Of a stretch of 64,000 nucleotides of DNA, positions 23,340 to 35,500 are shown piece after piece. Position numbers and translations under genes: made by a program. The notes under the pieces are model-generated. The model was not told where the DNA came from, did not search any database, and was given only the letters and a program-made list of their open reading frames with translations. Numbering within the stretch: the stretch's first letter is position 1; the number at the start of each line of letters is the position of its first letter. Origin of the DNA: Phragmites australis (Eukaryota; Streptophyta; Magnoliopsida; Poales; Poaceae); contig NC_084923.1 of the NCBI RefSeq assembly GCF_958298935.1, positions 4,714,501 to 4,778,500 on the forward strand, written 5' to 3'.

Positions 23340-25015
23340 ATGTTTTGAGAGTTCATCACCAAACGGTTTGTGTGTAGGTAGCGACTTTCTTTCTTTTCTA
23401 TTTTTCTGCATGGCAGTGGGGGTGTCCAGCAGCACCAAGCGGTTTGCAACCTTCTCGCCGCCCCCAACTCTCACGTGCTTCCTGCATCCTTCTCGCGCCG
23501 TTTGCCATATCCTTCCTGCATGCATGTTCGCCTCCGCTCCCCATGTGTTTTTTCTAAACGACGATCCACTTGCGCCGACGATTATTCCTTCGCCATGCCA
23601 GGCGGCGCCGTTGTTAACTACCACTACTACTGGCCGCCAGGCGGCGCCTCTAGGCTAGCTCTAGCCGCGTAAGGACGACGACGTTGCGGTGGTGGGTGAC
23701 AAATGGTGGAATTGAATGTCTCAGCCTCTCAGGGTTAACAAATAAAATTATATATCCACGTCGCGTTACCATCATTGGATCGTCAGCTACGCTTGCAGAG
23801 TTGCAGTCTTGCAGACCTGCATCTGCCATTATCTTAGTTCGTCCTGTTGGTGACACTCTCTGCTTAGAACTCCGAAGACTGACTAGTTGCTAGCCAATGA
23901 CTATGTTTGAGTTCAGTTCGCCATGTATGCAAGCCTCGGTGCAGTGACGGATACAGAAGCACCAAGTAGAAGCTCCCAGGTGTGCCCAGGTTCAGTGAGG
24001 CGGCGTGTTCTCACTGTCGTGCTCTGATAAAGTTTGGGTCATCGCGTTTCAGTGGTTTGGTATCACTTTGTGTAGAACCTGAAAAGGACAGGCGCATCCG
24101 TGGATCTACATAGTTGGGCTGGCCCTGAAATTTGGGAGCCCAATACGACCATGCATAGAGCAGCCCAATAGTTCTAAACCGGGCCGAGCACACCGTAATT
24201 TCCTCCTGTTGGGCTGCTGGTCCACGGATGCTCCTCTACCACACAGAATGGATCAAACTACAGTTTTTTAGATAATATAATAAAGTAATAAACAAATATC
24301 CCAGTCTCTACAGGATCAAACTAAAGTTACCTGCTCATTTAGCTTGACTAATTGCTCTATCTTGTGGGTTGCGGTTCTCTTTTTTTTCCCCAAAAGAAAG
24401 AGATGATTACCCTTCAAAAGAGAAGCTCCAAAGCCAGAGCCCTGTGAACAAGGTCCTCGAATCAAGGGCAGACGAGATGCGCACAGGAAAAGAAGCGAAA
24501 AAGGGTGAAATCAAATGTTTGACTAAACCAAAAGTTAAATAAATTCACCAGCAGCTATGATTATAAACAAACAAATTGAAGGCCATTCTCCAACTCAAAA
24601 CATGACAGAGTACCATTTGAACTTCCCTCCAAAAGTCCAGACTTTCAAGTGTGAATGTTCCAAAACCATTCTCTTCAGAAAAAAGAATGTTTGGGCTACC
24701 AAACGCTGTTATTCTTTTTAGGCCAGGCATTGGACATACTAATCCACACACTAGTAGTAAATCTCAGCACTTGTCAAGTCCTACTACCAGTAGTTTTATA
24801 TCCCCAATGGCCAAAGCCAAATATAAGATCCTAAACCCCAGAAACCCCAATCCAAAAGATTAATTTCCAGCTCATCCACCCACAACTTAGAAGTTAGAAC
24901 TCGTCAACAGTATGTTCCTAGCTGATTGATCACACTGGCACAGTGGCACTTCATAGCTAGCTCCCTCACATTGTCAATCAGCCAGCCACGGTCATTCCCT
25001 TTGTCCGTAGGCGCC
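23340..25015. other. Intergenic and glutaredoxin-like gene promoter
   Basis: No gene recognised from 23340 to 24800. A TATA-like TATAAG lies at 24822, followed by about 160 bases of likely 5' leader before the ATG at 25016. Confidence 0.4.
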
Positions 25016-26005
25016 ATGGGGTGCACCACCTCCCGGCAAGCACGGCACGACCTCCGGTACTGCCCGTCGCCGCTCGCGCTGCCACGCAGCCAGTCGTTCC
25101 CCGCTCGGTGCCCCAGTGATGCTGGTGTCCACGTGGTGCGGCTCACGTCGTCCACGCTCGGCTCCCTCGAGCTCGACAATGCTGTGCCGCGGGCGCCGGA
25201 GGCCGCCGCCGCGCGCGCGCCCACGAGGCTGGCGCCGCGCACGCCGACCATGACGCCGCCCAACGAACCCGAGGCCATCGACGCGTGGGCGCTCATGGCC
25301 GGCCTCGAGGAGCACTCGCCGCTGCTGGCCGCGCCGTTCGGGCGCCACTCGTTCTCGTTCCCGATCGCCACGGTGCCGCAGGAGCTCACGGCGTCCTCCA
25401 AGGTGACACCTCTGCCCATGCCTCAGCCTCACGCGGTCGTGAACGGCGGCGAGGAGAAAGCGAGGAAGGCGCCGCGTAGGGCCGTCCTCTACTTCACGTC
25501 GCTGCGCGGCGTGCGCGCCACGTACGAGGACTGCTGCCTCGCCCGCGCCATCCTTAAGGGCTACGGCGTGCGCGTCGACGAGTGCGACGTGTCCATGCAC
25601 CGCGGCTTCCGCGACGAGTTGAACGGCCTCCTCGGCCTCAGGGGCGGCGGTGCCCTCGCCAAGTGCTGGGCGCCTGCCGCGCCCGCCCTCCCCAGCCTGT
25701 TCGTGGACGGGGAGCTCGTGGGCAACGCAGACGAGCTGAAGCGGCTGCACGAGGCCGGGGAGCTCGCGGCGAGGCTGACCGGGTGCGAGAGCGCGGCGGC
25801 CGGCGAGGCCAGCGCATGCGAGGCCTGTGGGGACGTGCGGTTCGTGCTCTGCGAGGTGTGCTCCGGCAGCTGCAAGGTGTACGTGGACGAGGAATGTGAG
25901 CAGGAGGAAGACGACGCGTCGTACCACTGCGGCGGCTCCGGGTTCCGGCGATGCACGGAGTGCAACGAGAACGGCATCTTGAGGTGCCCCGTGTGCTGCT
26001 GCTGA
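25016..26005 (+). CDS. Glutaredoxin-like protein with C-terminal CxxC zinc-finger region (At5g39865-like)
   Basis: A single-exon frame of 329 residues ending in TGA. I chose the ATG at 25016 because it begins MGCTTS, an N-myristoylation and palmitoylation-type start typical of this family, although the frame stays open upstream. The N-terminal half is low in complexity, with a WALMAGLEEHSPLL motif at about 90-103. A glutaredoxin-like fold runs from about 157 (VLYFTSLRGVRATYEDCC) to about 262, including the ALPSLFVDGELVGNADELKRLHEAGEL segment. The usual CPYC/CxxS redox site is replaced by TSLR, as in other members, so oxidoreductase activity is doubtful. Residues 267-329 hold four CxxC pairs (CEAC, CEVC, CTEC, CPVC) that should bind zinc or iron-sulfur. 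Plasma-membrane attachment is inferred. Coding GC content is very high, giving long antisense open frames. Confidence 0.92.
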   Translation: MGCTTSRQARHDLRYCPSPLALPRSQSFPARCPSDAGVHVVRLTSSTLGSLELDNAVPRAPEAAAARAPTRLAPRTPTMTPPNEPEAIDAWALMAGLEEHSPLLAAPFGRHSFSFPIATVPQELTASSKVTPLPMPQPHAVVNGGEEKARKAPRRAVLYFTSLRGVRATYEDCCLARAILKGYGVRVDECDVSMHRGFRDELNGLLGLRGGGALAKCWAPAAPALPSLFVDGELVGNADELKRLHEAGELAARLTGCESAAAGEASACEACGDVRFVLCEVCSGSCKVYVDEECEQEEDDASYHCGGSGFRRCTECNENGILRCPVCCC

Positions 26006-27212
26006 GATGTTTGCGGTTTTGGATACGCGACGTGACGTGCAGAGTATTTTTTTTTTCTTGCGTGCGCCACTTTAAGGGGATGCTAGCTCCCCTGTGATTT
26101 GTGAATGATCTTGTATTGTTGCGTGACCAACGGTGCACGAGGATCGTGCTGTCTCTGTTTGGCTTTCAGAGTGCTGCATTAAGAGATGCCAATGCTTCAG
26201 TGGTGTTTTTCATGTAATACCCTGTGTTATTAATATTTTTGATTTCGACCTATGTGATCCAAGTATTTTGGTATGATGAGTTTAGTACCACTTTAATAGT
26301 TTAAATAGGTTCGAATTAATTTATAAGTTTTTTTTTCAAACATAGCACATACGAGTTAATCTTTTTATATAAAGTGAGGACAAAAGTGTAAGCGGGGTGC
26401 TTGCCGGCCGAAACCGTGCTCACTCGCAATTTCCTGATCACTCAGCCGTTTAACTGACGAAAAGCAGGCAAGTTTCTGTTGGTGAACAGTAACTGAAGAA
26501 AATTTCGTGGTCGCTCCACCATCTCCACGCACGGCAACATGACTGAAGAACCTGACCCAAATAAAAGGACTACTACCTGCACTAACTTGAAGAATCGCTC
26601 CGATTGTCGACCTCGTATACAGGTCCGTCCCATAGGTGGGCTGACCTATAAATAAATTTTGGAGACGGGATGTTACATGGTGAGCAATTCTCTCTTCCAC
26701 GGAAGAACCAGATCTTTCGCCGGCCGCAGCGGCAGTGGACTGCTTCCTTTACGCGTGCTCCTCCTTTCCTTTTGCTCGCGACACGGACGGTCGCCTGCGC
26801 CTGGTTGGAGCAGTTGGTGATTCAAAGCCGCCGCCGTTGCGGCGCGTTTTTAAATGCAAAGCGAGCCGCAAGAACGGGACAATTGGAGCAAAACAAGGTG
26901 CTTGCTCCGATAAAAAAGAATCTTAAACGGCGGACAATACATAGCCTCCAGCTCTAGAACAATCATCACCATCATCTAGCTGCATCTAGCATGCTGAGAC
27001 AATTTTTGGTGAAAACGCCGGTGCTCTCTTCGACAAAATTAGCTTCTGATCATGCAAACAACGCAGCAGGTCGCACCAGTGGCATGCTGCCCATTCGTTC
27101 ATTCATTTTGTTTTCCCGATCAGTCTGCTACACACAACTGGGCCAAGGGCAATAGCTACTGATCGAGCCTTCACAAAGCACCAGCTTAACTGACCTACTC
27201 GCTTAATTCTTA
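26006..27212. other. 3' flank of the glutaredoxin-like gene, intergenic
   Basis: The first 250 bases are probable 3' UTR. The remainder has short open frames without recognisable domains. Confidence 0.4.
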
Positions 27213-27485
27213 CTACCTCCGTTTCGCAATGTTTATCCACATCCACTATTGCGTACAAACCAAGAAATACTGAAATCGAGTAAAAAAATACAGTAAGATA
27301 ATCATTCTACCCCTAATCAATGCAAGGATGAGAGCAAGTAACTTATCAGTGTTAGAGTAAATACATGGATGCACTCAAGGTCATAACAGGAAAATAGACT
27401 ATAAAACATCCTTGTTATCGCAATGGACAAACAATTTGAAACAGATACTCTGAGACCATAAACAAACATTGCGAAACGGAGAAAG
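27213..27485. mobile_element. Stowaway MITE, 273 bp
   Basis: TIRs CTACCTCCGTTTCGCAATG and (inverse of right end) CTTTCTCCGTTTCGCAATG, flanked by TA on both sides (27211-27212 and 27486-27487), as expected for Tc1/mariner-derived Stowaway elements. It lies about 170 bases beyond the SUT1 stop codon, so it may be in or next to the SUT1 3' UTR. Confidence 0.88.
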
Positions 27486-27652
27486 TACACTAGCAGAGAC
27501 CAGAACTTGGCACTTGCTGCCTATTATACACACAAACACAGGGCAGGCGCACAATTGTTTCCTTCCTTATTCTGTTCAACATGAAGCTCTTGTCCGGCTG
27601 GTCCGGCATGATGTTCACCGTGCTCCGGCCAGGCGGCGGCGCCGGGCCGAGC

Positions 27653-30600
27653 TCAGTGGCCGCCCACGCTGACGGCCCGGAACTGGCGCTTGGAGATCTT
27701 GGGCAGCAGGAAGAGGCCCACGACGCCGCCGATGAGCGCGAAGCCGGACGCCACGCCGAACGCCGGGATGTTCCCCTTCCCGAACAGCTCGTCCCACGGG
27801 CCCGCGCCCAGGGCGATGATCACCTGCGCGACAACCGCTTGCGGCCGTGAGCACACCGCTCAAGGACAGAGACCCTGTCAAGTCTCAACGCACCATGGCT
27901 GAAAGAGAAATCTCACCTGAGGAATAACAATGGAGACGTTCAAGACGCCGGTGCAGAGCCCTTGCCCGCCGCCTTTACTGGCTGCTAGCTGCGCTGTCAC
28001 CGCGAAGGGGACGCTGTACAGAATCTGCGTCGTGGAAAATCAAGTAAGAATTGTCAGAGTGTGCAAGGGTTCTTGAAACGCGTGCAGATTAGTGCTGTCA
28101 GTGACGTGACACTCGGTGCGATGCTTACAGCGAGAGGGAGCCCCAGGAAGGCGAACAGGACGAGGCTCACGGCCTTGATGTCCTTGTTCGCGGTGATGGC
28201 GTCCTGCACGTATCCATGGAAGTCCTTGAGCGACCAGAAGCTGATCAGCGCGGTCGCAGCCATGGCGAAGCAGACCATGAAATTGCTCGACACCCACACG
28301 ATCCTCGGGCCAAGCTTCCGGCACATTGGCTCGATCAGGAAGGAACTGAATCCTAGAACAACCTGCACAATCGAGAACTCATGATCAGTTATTAGGACAG
28401 AGTGCAAAAGGCATTAGGAGCAGCATCTAGAAATTAAATCTTACCGAGTTCAGTAGCAAACCGAATGCCCCTACTCTGACACCTTGGTTAAAGGCCGCAG
28501 CCTGAGCATCGTTTCCCTTTGGGTCGCCGTGGTAGATCTCACGGCCCATCCAATCGGTGTCGTAGAGGATGAACGGAAACCAAGAGAGCTACAAGGACAG
28601 TGCTGGCGTCAATACTGAATACCATGCAGCGAAGTAGAGAATTCAGAAATTGCAGTGTCAGTTCAAAAGTTCTCTGAAATCACTGAACATGATATGTACG
28701 TCATACCCAGGTGAGGCCAGTTACGAGAAGCACGGACGGCATTCCAGGGGGCAAGTTCTTGAAGCCTTTGAACACAGCAAGTGGGCCGGTGCTTTCAGTT
28801 TCAACCTGACCGTTTGCTTTTGCTGGGAGGTTTTCATTTCCTCTGTATGGTACTTCCTTGGCGAAGATCAGGGTTACAATCAAGCACAAGGCCAGGAACA
28901 GCTGAAAACACAAAAGGGAGACGCCCAAGTTTCAGCACCTTAAGGTAGAAATAATGCACTGTAACATGGGAGGAATATACACGTAAGGGTAATTGGTCAA
29001 AATTATTCAAGTACAGAACCAGCTCATCGTCACGTATCAGTATTTGTGTATTAGGAAATTTTCTCCTATGAATTTATTGTGAGGTATAGTAGAACTTACC
29101 ACAGCCAACAGAAATGCGCCTTTCAAGTTTGCACAAGCTTCACAACAGGCTTTTGTTTTAAGGAAGGGAAACCACCTGTATACAATATCAGTTATGCAGA
29201 ATGCACATTTATCAGTAAACCGGTTAATTTGCAGGCTAGATAGCCGGATAGAATTTACACACAAGAGTGAACTTACTTGTGCCAGTTATTTGTGGAACCA
29301 GAAGAATATCCTAGGATATTTCCCAGTGCCATCCAAGAACAGAAGATTGAATTAGCTGCACTAGGGCCATGACGACCTAATATGGAGCGAAAAATTTGAA
29401 GATCAGGTTGCAAGTTCCATTTATGTCACAAGAACAACTACTGCTACGTTTTGCTTTAACCAACAAGTGTTAGTAAAATCTCCAATGGGTCAGCTTTGAA
29501 AATTACCTGACAAATCAGCCATTAGAGCACGTGCGGGACCCTAGCAGTTGCATGAAAAATGTCAGTCAGATTTATAATGGCCAATTGTTCAAACTGCTTA
29601 GACTGAACTATTGATATAAATGCACTCACTTGCACCGTATTGTTGGAGAAGTCAAGGAGCCAGAATCCCAGAACATATACAATTGCAGCATGCCAACGAG
29701 CACCGTGGTAGAGACTGAATTACTCAATTGTCAGATCAGTTGCTGCTTGCTACTCATGCCATCCAAGGTAAATTTAAGAGACAATAGCTCCAGAGCAAAG
29801 TAGGTTACCTGCAGTCTTCCTTCGTATCTCCCAGAGCATATCCAATGTCTGATGAAAATCCAACAATCACAACCTACATATATAGCATATCCAATGTCTG
29901 ATGAAAATCCAACAATCACAACCTACATATATAGCATAAACAAGAAACATGCTAATTTTATCGGTAGGAACAGAATAATTTACTATTTAATGGTGTTGTG
30001 AGTTATTGTAGTATCATTGGATTCCTTATTTAAGTTACAATAATTGAAGACTGAAGAGATATAAAGCGATATAATATCTAAAGTCCTAATCATACTTGCT
30101 TAGATCTTTCTCTTTTTCCTATTTTATGTGAACTTTTTGGTTTAATCTAGACCGTTAGATGTTCAAAACAATAAGTGATCGAGTCAAGGAATCTTTCTGC
30201 AACGGTGGTTTGTCGTGTGATTTTGGCGAAAACCAATCTAATGTATGGCTGATGTTCAGGAGTTGGAGATATTTATTGCTCGTGAGCATTAACATGTCCG
30301 AACAGGAAACATGTTAATTCTATCGGTATGTATATTGTGTCAGATGTCAGAACATGTTAGAATAGAATAATTTACTATTTGATGGTGTCATGAGTCATTG
30401 TAGTATCATTGGATTCTTTGTTTAAGTCATAGTAGTTGAAAACCATATAGATGTAAAGCGTTATAATATCTAGAGTCCTAATCGTAAATTCTTACATTTT
30501 TTTTTCCTATTTGATATGTATTCTTTGGTTTAATATAGACTATTAGATATTCGTAACAATGAGTTATTCAGATTATTTTCTTTTCTCGATTAATATGATA

Positions 30601-33600
30601 ATTTTGTAGTCTTAAGAGAGAATGTGTAGGCTCCTTTTGCACCTAAAATAGTAAGATAATAGATTAGGAAATGTTACTCGGGGACATTAGAGAAAGGTAA
30701 CAACAGTGAGCAAGTTTCAGTTCTGAGAAAACAGAGTGTAAGGTTCAGTGGATCTCACAGCAACACAAATCAGCGCACATCCTGTCAAAATAAATGGCCT
30801 CCGTCTTCCCCATTTTGAGGTGCATCTGTCACTGTACAGGCCAACGCATGGTTGAACCTGCAAGGTAGGAGAAGGATATAATGGATAAATACTAACTAAA
30901 GTCATTGCTTATGACAGTACCATGGTAGCATTTTACAGGACAAGTTGCTGGTTTTTTTTATGCCAAATAACTGCAAATGCAGCTGCGGTATCGAACTGAG
31001 TTTGTTACTCACCACTAGGCCAGCAATCGGACCACATAGCCACATGAATGAAGTAAGGGCATGTGAAAGCCCGAGAGTCTGCACAAATATAGGCAAAATT
31101 CAGATATCAGTACATGACAGTCAGTGTATAGGAGCTGTGTGTCATTATATTAAGAAAAAAGTGATACCGTTTATAAGTGAAATCGGATCCGAAATCTTAA
31201 CAAACATTACATTACAACCCGCGGAGTCCAGCTCACGCGCAAGACAAAGAAAAAAGAAAGAGACCCCAAACCTCCTATAACAACTGGACGACGAAGGTAC
31301 AGAAAAACAACATACAATCCGATAACCGCACAACATACAACAGTCACACAAAATAATTTTACACCGTAAGTAACTATGCCTTGCTAGCACCTCGATCAGG
31401 ACAGCCTAACAACTCAACAGGGGAGCCCCTTTTTCACGCCTGACTACCCGACAACAAGTGTTGACTTGTTAAAAAAAAAGACAGCAGGTGTTAATAAAAT
31501 AGTGTACCACTAAAATTTAGATTGTTTAGCACTGCAGATTAAACTATTTTACTTGTAACTGACTCTGGTTCTGACAAATCAGTAACAATCTTATATAATA
31601 CTACTATCTAAACATCGTAAAACTTAGTGCTGGCCCGGCACGGCCCGACTATATAACCGAGTCATGCCGTGCCTGGGGCTCAGTCCACAGCATGGCCCAT
31701 GAGGTATCGTGTCATGCCAAGCCAGTTCGGGCACAGCAAGGCATGGCAAGGCGAGGCGGCGAGGGCAGCAGCAAGGCAGGGTACGACGGTGCAGTAGCAG
31801 GGTGGCACAACAGGGTAGGGTAGTGCCTAATCGTGCTATGCCCTGGTCGAGCTATGCTCGTGACGTGCCAACTTATTCGAGCCGAGCCAGCACGCCGTGG
31901 CGAGGCCTCGGCCTAGGCACATGCTTGCTTGGCCTATTTACCGTCATACCGTGCTCTGAGCAGACCAAAAACCCCATGCCTCATGCTGGCCTATTTGTTC
32001 CGGTCCACTTGGCCAACACTACTAAAACTGATATAAATATTGTAATTTCCCTAGCAATTCAGAAATATCCATCAGTAGACTGCATATTGCTACCTTCTGA
32101 CAATCTTTCTTTTTGGGGCACAAACACGCAAAAATCTTCATCTAACATGTAGTTTTCTATGCAACTCAATGGTGAGAGCAGGAAGTATAGAATATTTATG
32201 GTCAACAAATAGAATAGCAGAATTCCATATAACCAAAGGCCACACAAAGACTGTCAAAAGTTCTGAAACTGTTTTTATGGCTGCATGGTTCAGTGACATC
32301 ATCTTTTGGCGTTTTTTTCTTTGTTATGCACATAGTGACTTGGTGCGATTGGACTTCTCTTTTTCACAGAAGGAATATATCTGGCCTAAAAGTTCCTCTT
32401 TAATCTGAGCATCCTGCACGGTGTGGTTAGGCAAGGTGCCAGATATATTCCCTAAAATTTTAAAAAGAGAAGGCTGCGGTGAGCATAAACTTTATCCAAA
32501 AGCGCCCACCGAATAGGCCTAATTGTGCATGCCGGCCATAATAATGATTCTGTTCGATCAACGAACACTTTGGAACACTTAATTTGTTCGGCATGGGTAG
32601 GTACGGATAGAAAGTACGCTCCTACCGTGTAGACAGACTCTGATTGAGTTCTTCATTTCTCTGTTTCTGAAAATAGGGGTCGAAGAGGACCCTCGTCAGG
32701 TTTACTGGCTACAGGAGAAAACAGGCTCCACCTAGCTGGTTCGGGTTGGGGTTGGGGATCATGTTCAGGTTCGGCTGTTCGGGTTCGGTTCTGAGTTAAG
32801 TCCTCACCGCTAATACATGGGCGGACCCACCATGATGCATGGGTATTCAATTGAATACCTAACTTTTTTGCAAAAAAATTAAGTATATAGCACATATACT
32901 ACGTATATATATCTTTGCTGCTTCAATTCATCAGACCACTCAGCAAATTGTAAACTAATTGTTTTAGTAAACTAATAAAAGTGATTTCACTAATTTTAGA
33001 GTGTTATGGATTAGTTATGAATTAATCTATCTGCAACACACTTACTCAATCCTGCATGTTACAATAACTATTTCAAGATTTCATGTATTTTTACAAGATA
33101 GAGGATCATGTAAGAAGACTAAAAAAATTTGTTTCATAATTTTTGGATTAGTAAATAATTAACTATGCATTTAACTCGAATTAATAAATGAGTTGCACGT
33201 TTTTCTTTTTTTTCAAACTTACTCTCCATGTAATATGATGTAAAGGATATTATTTTTGAAAACAAATTTCACAAAAGGTCTTATAATTTTCTCTAGTTTT
33301 TTTTTAGAATTTTTTGTGATTTTTTTAAATTTTTTAAATTTTTGGACGTGTTTTTGCAACAAAATCAAACCTTTGGGGGTTTTTTTTTTGCAACAAAATA
33401 ATTTTTGGAGGGAAAAATTAAAATCCAAGTGACTTTAGGGGGTTTGTATTTTTCCCTAACTGAAAAGAGCCCATATAGCAACAAATATCAGGTATTTATG
33501 ATCTTTATGTTGTGACTGCCCAGTTCGACAATCAGCAATTGAGCGTGAATTTTTTGTGCAAGTTAAGGATAGTGACATCATTAAACGTTTCCAAGCCATA

Positions 33601-35228
33601 AAAGAACACAAAGTTAAATTTAATTTTCTTTAAATGCTTTGTAATTTCTTTTAATTAGTTGAAACTTCTCTACTATGAACAATTTATATTTCAAAATTTA
33701 CGCTACTATGGACTTCTCGTATTTTGGATTGAACATTTTTTTTAATACTGAATACCCAATCGCTAAATCCTGGGTCCGTCACTGCGCTAATATCTAATGA
33801 AATTCAAGACATATCAAACATGCATAGTCATATGTATAGGACATCTGGTTATTTTGGTTCTGGATCCGTCACTGGGTTCGGGTTCTGAATTCAAGTCCTC
33901 ACCGCCAATACCTAATGAAATCCAAAGGATCTTTGTGGCCTCATTTAAAATAGGAGTTGAGCCTTATTTTAGCTGATCATATTTTTTTTTAAGTATAAGT
34001 CGAAAGCACTCATGTCCACATGCACCTAAAATACGAGCACCCGTGCTAAACTCACCCGTCCTTGTGTAAGAACTTTGGACGGTGGACAGGTTTCCTCATC
34101 CGTTCTATAGTTTCTCCTCTTGTAAAGAAGTCAGACTGGTACACCGGCCATGCACCGTCTGCCTGCAGCTTTTCCGGAAGGCTCTTTGAACCATAGCGAG
34201 TCAAGGTGTAATTAGCACTTGCGAGGTGTCAAGTGAAGTAGTTTAGCATCTCAAAAAAAAAAGTTAAGTAGTTTAGAGCAATATACCGACACGATGAAAT
34301 ATTAAAACAAGCATTCCATGCTAGTACTTGATTCAAGTACGTCGACTGAAACAAAGAGATAGTACACGATGCCGTTCACAAAAAAAATGTTTTAAATGGT
34401 TTGACTTTTGTCCACGGAGGTCGTTCAGAAAAGCTTGAGGTTCAGACGCTAAGTAGTAACTGCAGAGAAAAAGTGAGCAAACCATTGGTATAAAGAGCAG
34501 GAAATAAGGGAAGATTTTATTTCGTGCTTGCATTGCGAATATAAGTAATGATCCAAGGAGATGATCAACCGGGAAGGATCGGGATGCACTCCAATCTAAA
34601 CAAAACCACCATCGAACGAACGAAGTATAGCCATCAAGTGCATATTTGGTCACATGTAGTTGATGAGCGAAAGACAAAATTAAACATATCGGTCGAACCT
34701 ACCGTTTCAAATTAAAACCACTCGATTGAATCTACTGTTTCAAGGCAGCAGTGAAATAGTTACAGTGATACAAACAAGAAAAGAAAATGCGCTTTATGAA
34801 CATGAAAACAAAACAAAACGATATACTAGCTCGCAAACATGCCGTGCAAATCAAAAGAAGCGAAACCGAGAATTAGCAAGGAATTTCTACGGTCGGAACC
34901 ACGACGTGTGTCGCAGCGCGCGTCGACACGCAGCCGCACACGAACATATTATAATCTCGTGCATGCATGAACGCGCAAGTTGGTCGTGCGTGACGGCTCG
35001 ACGTGAACAGTGACCCATACATACCTGCACGTAGGGCGTGAGGAGGGAGAGCTGCAGGGCCCAGCCGTACTGCACGCCGCCGGCGACCATGCCGGCGAGG
35101 ATGAGCCTCCCGAGGCTGATCGACGGCGCGGTCTCCACCTCCCCCGGCCCCGCGCCCCCGCCCCCGCCCCCGCCGCCACCGCCTCCGACCCCCACCGAGA
35201 GCTCCAGCTCGCCGTCGCCGCGAGCCAT
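27653..35228 (-). CDS. SUT1: Sucrose/H+ symporter SUT1
   Basis: Thirteen coding exons on the minus strand: 35228-35025, 31078-31013, 30857-30759, 29873-29809, 29714-29630, 29540-29507, 29376-29277, 29175-29100, 28901-28707, 28588-28445, 28362-28129, 28024-27917 and 27823-27653. All borders are GT-AG, and the parts join in frame to 526 residues, close to the 520-odd of maize SUT1. The protein is a 12-helix major-facilitator transporter of the GPH family that couples sucrose uptake to protons at the plasma membrane and drives phloem loading. Diagnostic stretches are [20 protein letters not shown] (helix 1), [19 protein letters not shown], the loop [50 protein letters not shown], and the C-terminal [18 protein letters not shown]. 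The N-terminus has a glycine run encoded by a GC-rich repeat. Exon 4 has a duplicated acceptor: 29873 keeps the frame, 29922 does not. Intron 1 (3.9 kb) holds two transposons. Confidence 0.97.
29835..29938. repeat. Perfect 49-bp tandem duplication across the SUT1 exon 4 acceptor
   Basis: Units 29835-29883 and 29884-29932 are identical, with six further bases of a third unit. Each unit contains the TATATGTAG acceptor and the first 39 bases of exon 4. Confidence 0.97.
29948..30530. repeat. Diverged direct duplication in SUT1 intron 3
   Basis: 29948-30150 and 30306-30530 share blocks such as TTGTAGTATCATTGGATTC and GAATAATTTACTATTT, with perhaps 80% identity. It may be an old segmental duplication or paired ends of a lost element. 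Confidence 0.6.
31626..32022. mobile_element. hAT-like MITE in SUT1 intron 1
   Basis: The left end AGTGCTGGCC and inverse right end AGTGTTGGCC lie between 8-bp flanks TAAAACTT (31618-31625) and TAAAACTG (32023-32030), differing at one position. The interior is rich in GGCACGG/CCGTGCC motifs like those in the hAT element at 38246-40162. No transposase. Confidence 0.65.
32816..33784. mobile_element. TIR transposon in SUT1 intron 1
   Basis: The left end CATGGGCGGACCCA and inverse right end CAGTGACGGACCCA both lead to a GGGTATTCA motif 14-20 bases further in. The flanking 8-mer CGCTAATA (32808-32815 and 33785-33792) is an exact target-site duplication. The AT-rich interior shares about 230 bases with the 5224-6393 element and has no coding capacity. 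The hAT superfamily is favoured by the 8-bp duplication. Confidence 0.8.
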
Positions 35229-35461
35229 GGCAGGCAGGACGCACGGCCGCCGATCACCCTAGGTTCTCTCTAGGACCAGGCCGAGGAAATCAAGGAAAAA
35301 CCGCGCGATGGGGAAACAAGAAGCAAGCTTCGGAAGGCGCTGGACTCTCGGGAGGGGGCCGGCCGGGAGGAGACGAAAATGGGAATGGCGAGACGGGAGA
35401 GGAGAGCGAGGCGTGCCAGTGCGCGTGGAGCGCAGGAGAGGACAAGCGAGGTGAGGTGGGT

Positions 35462-35500
35462 TAGTGTTTGGAGCGAGGGAGATGGCGAGGCATTTAAAGG
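35462..35500 (-). promoter_or_regulatory. Putative SUT1 TATA box and start region
   Basis: On the minus strand CCTTTAAATGCC (35489-35500) resembles a TATA element and would place transcription start near 35462, giving about 230 bases of GC-rich leader before the ATG. Prediction only. Confidence 0.4.

Noticed and set aside
24992..25927. 311-codon open frame antisense to the glutaredoxin-like gene
   Set aside because: Arg/His/Ala-rich shadow frame caused by the very GC-rich codon third positions of the true gene.
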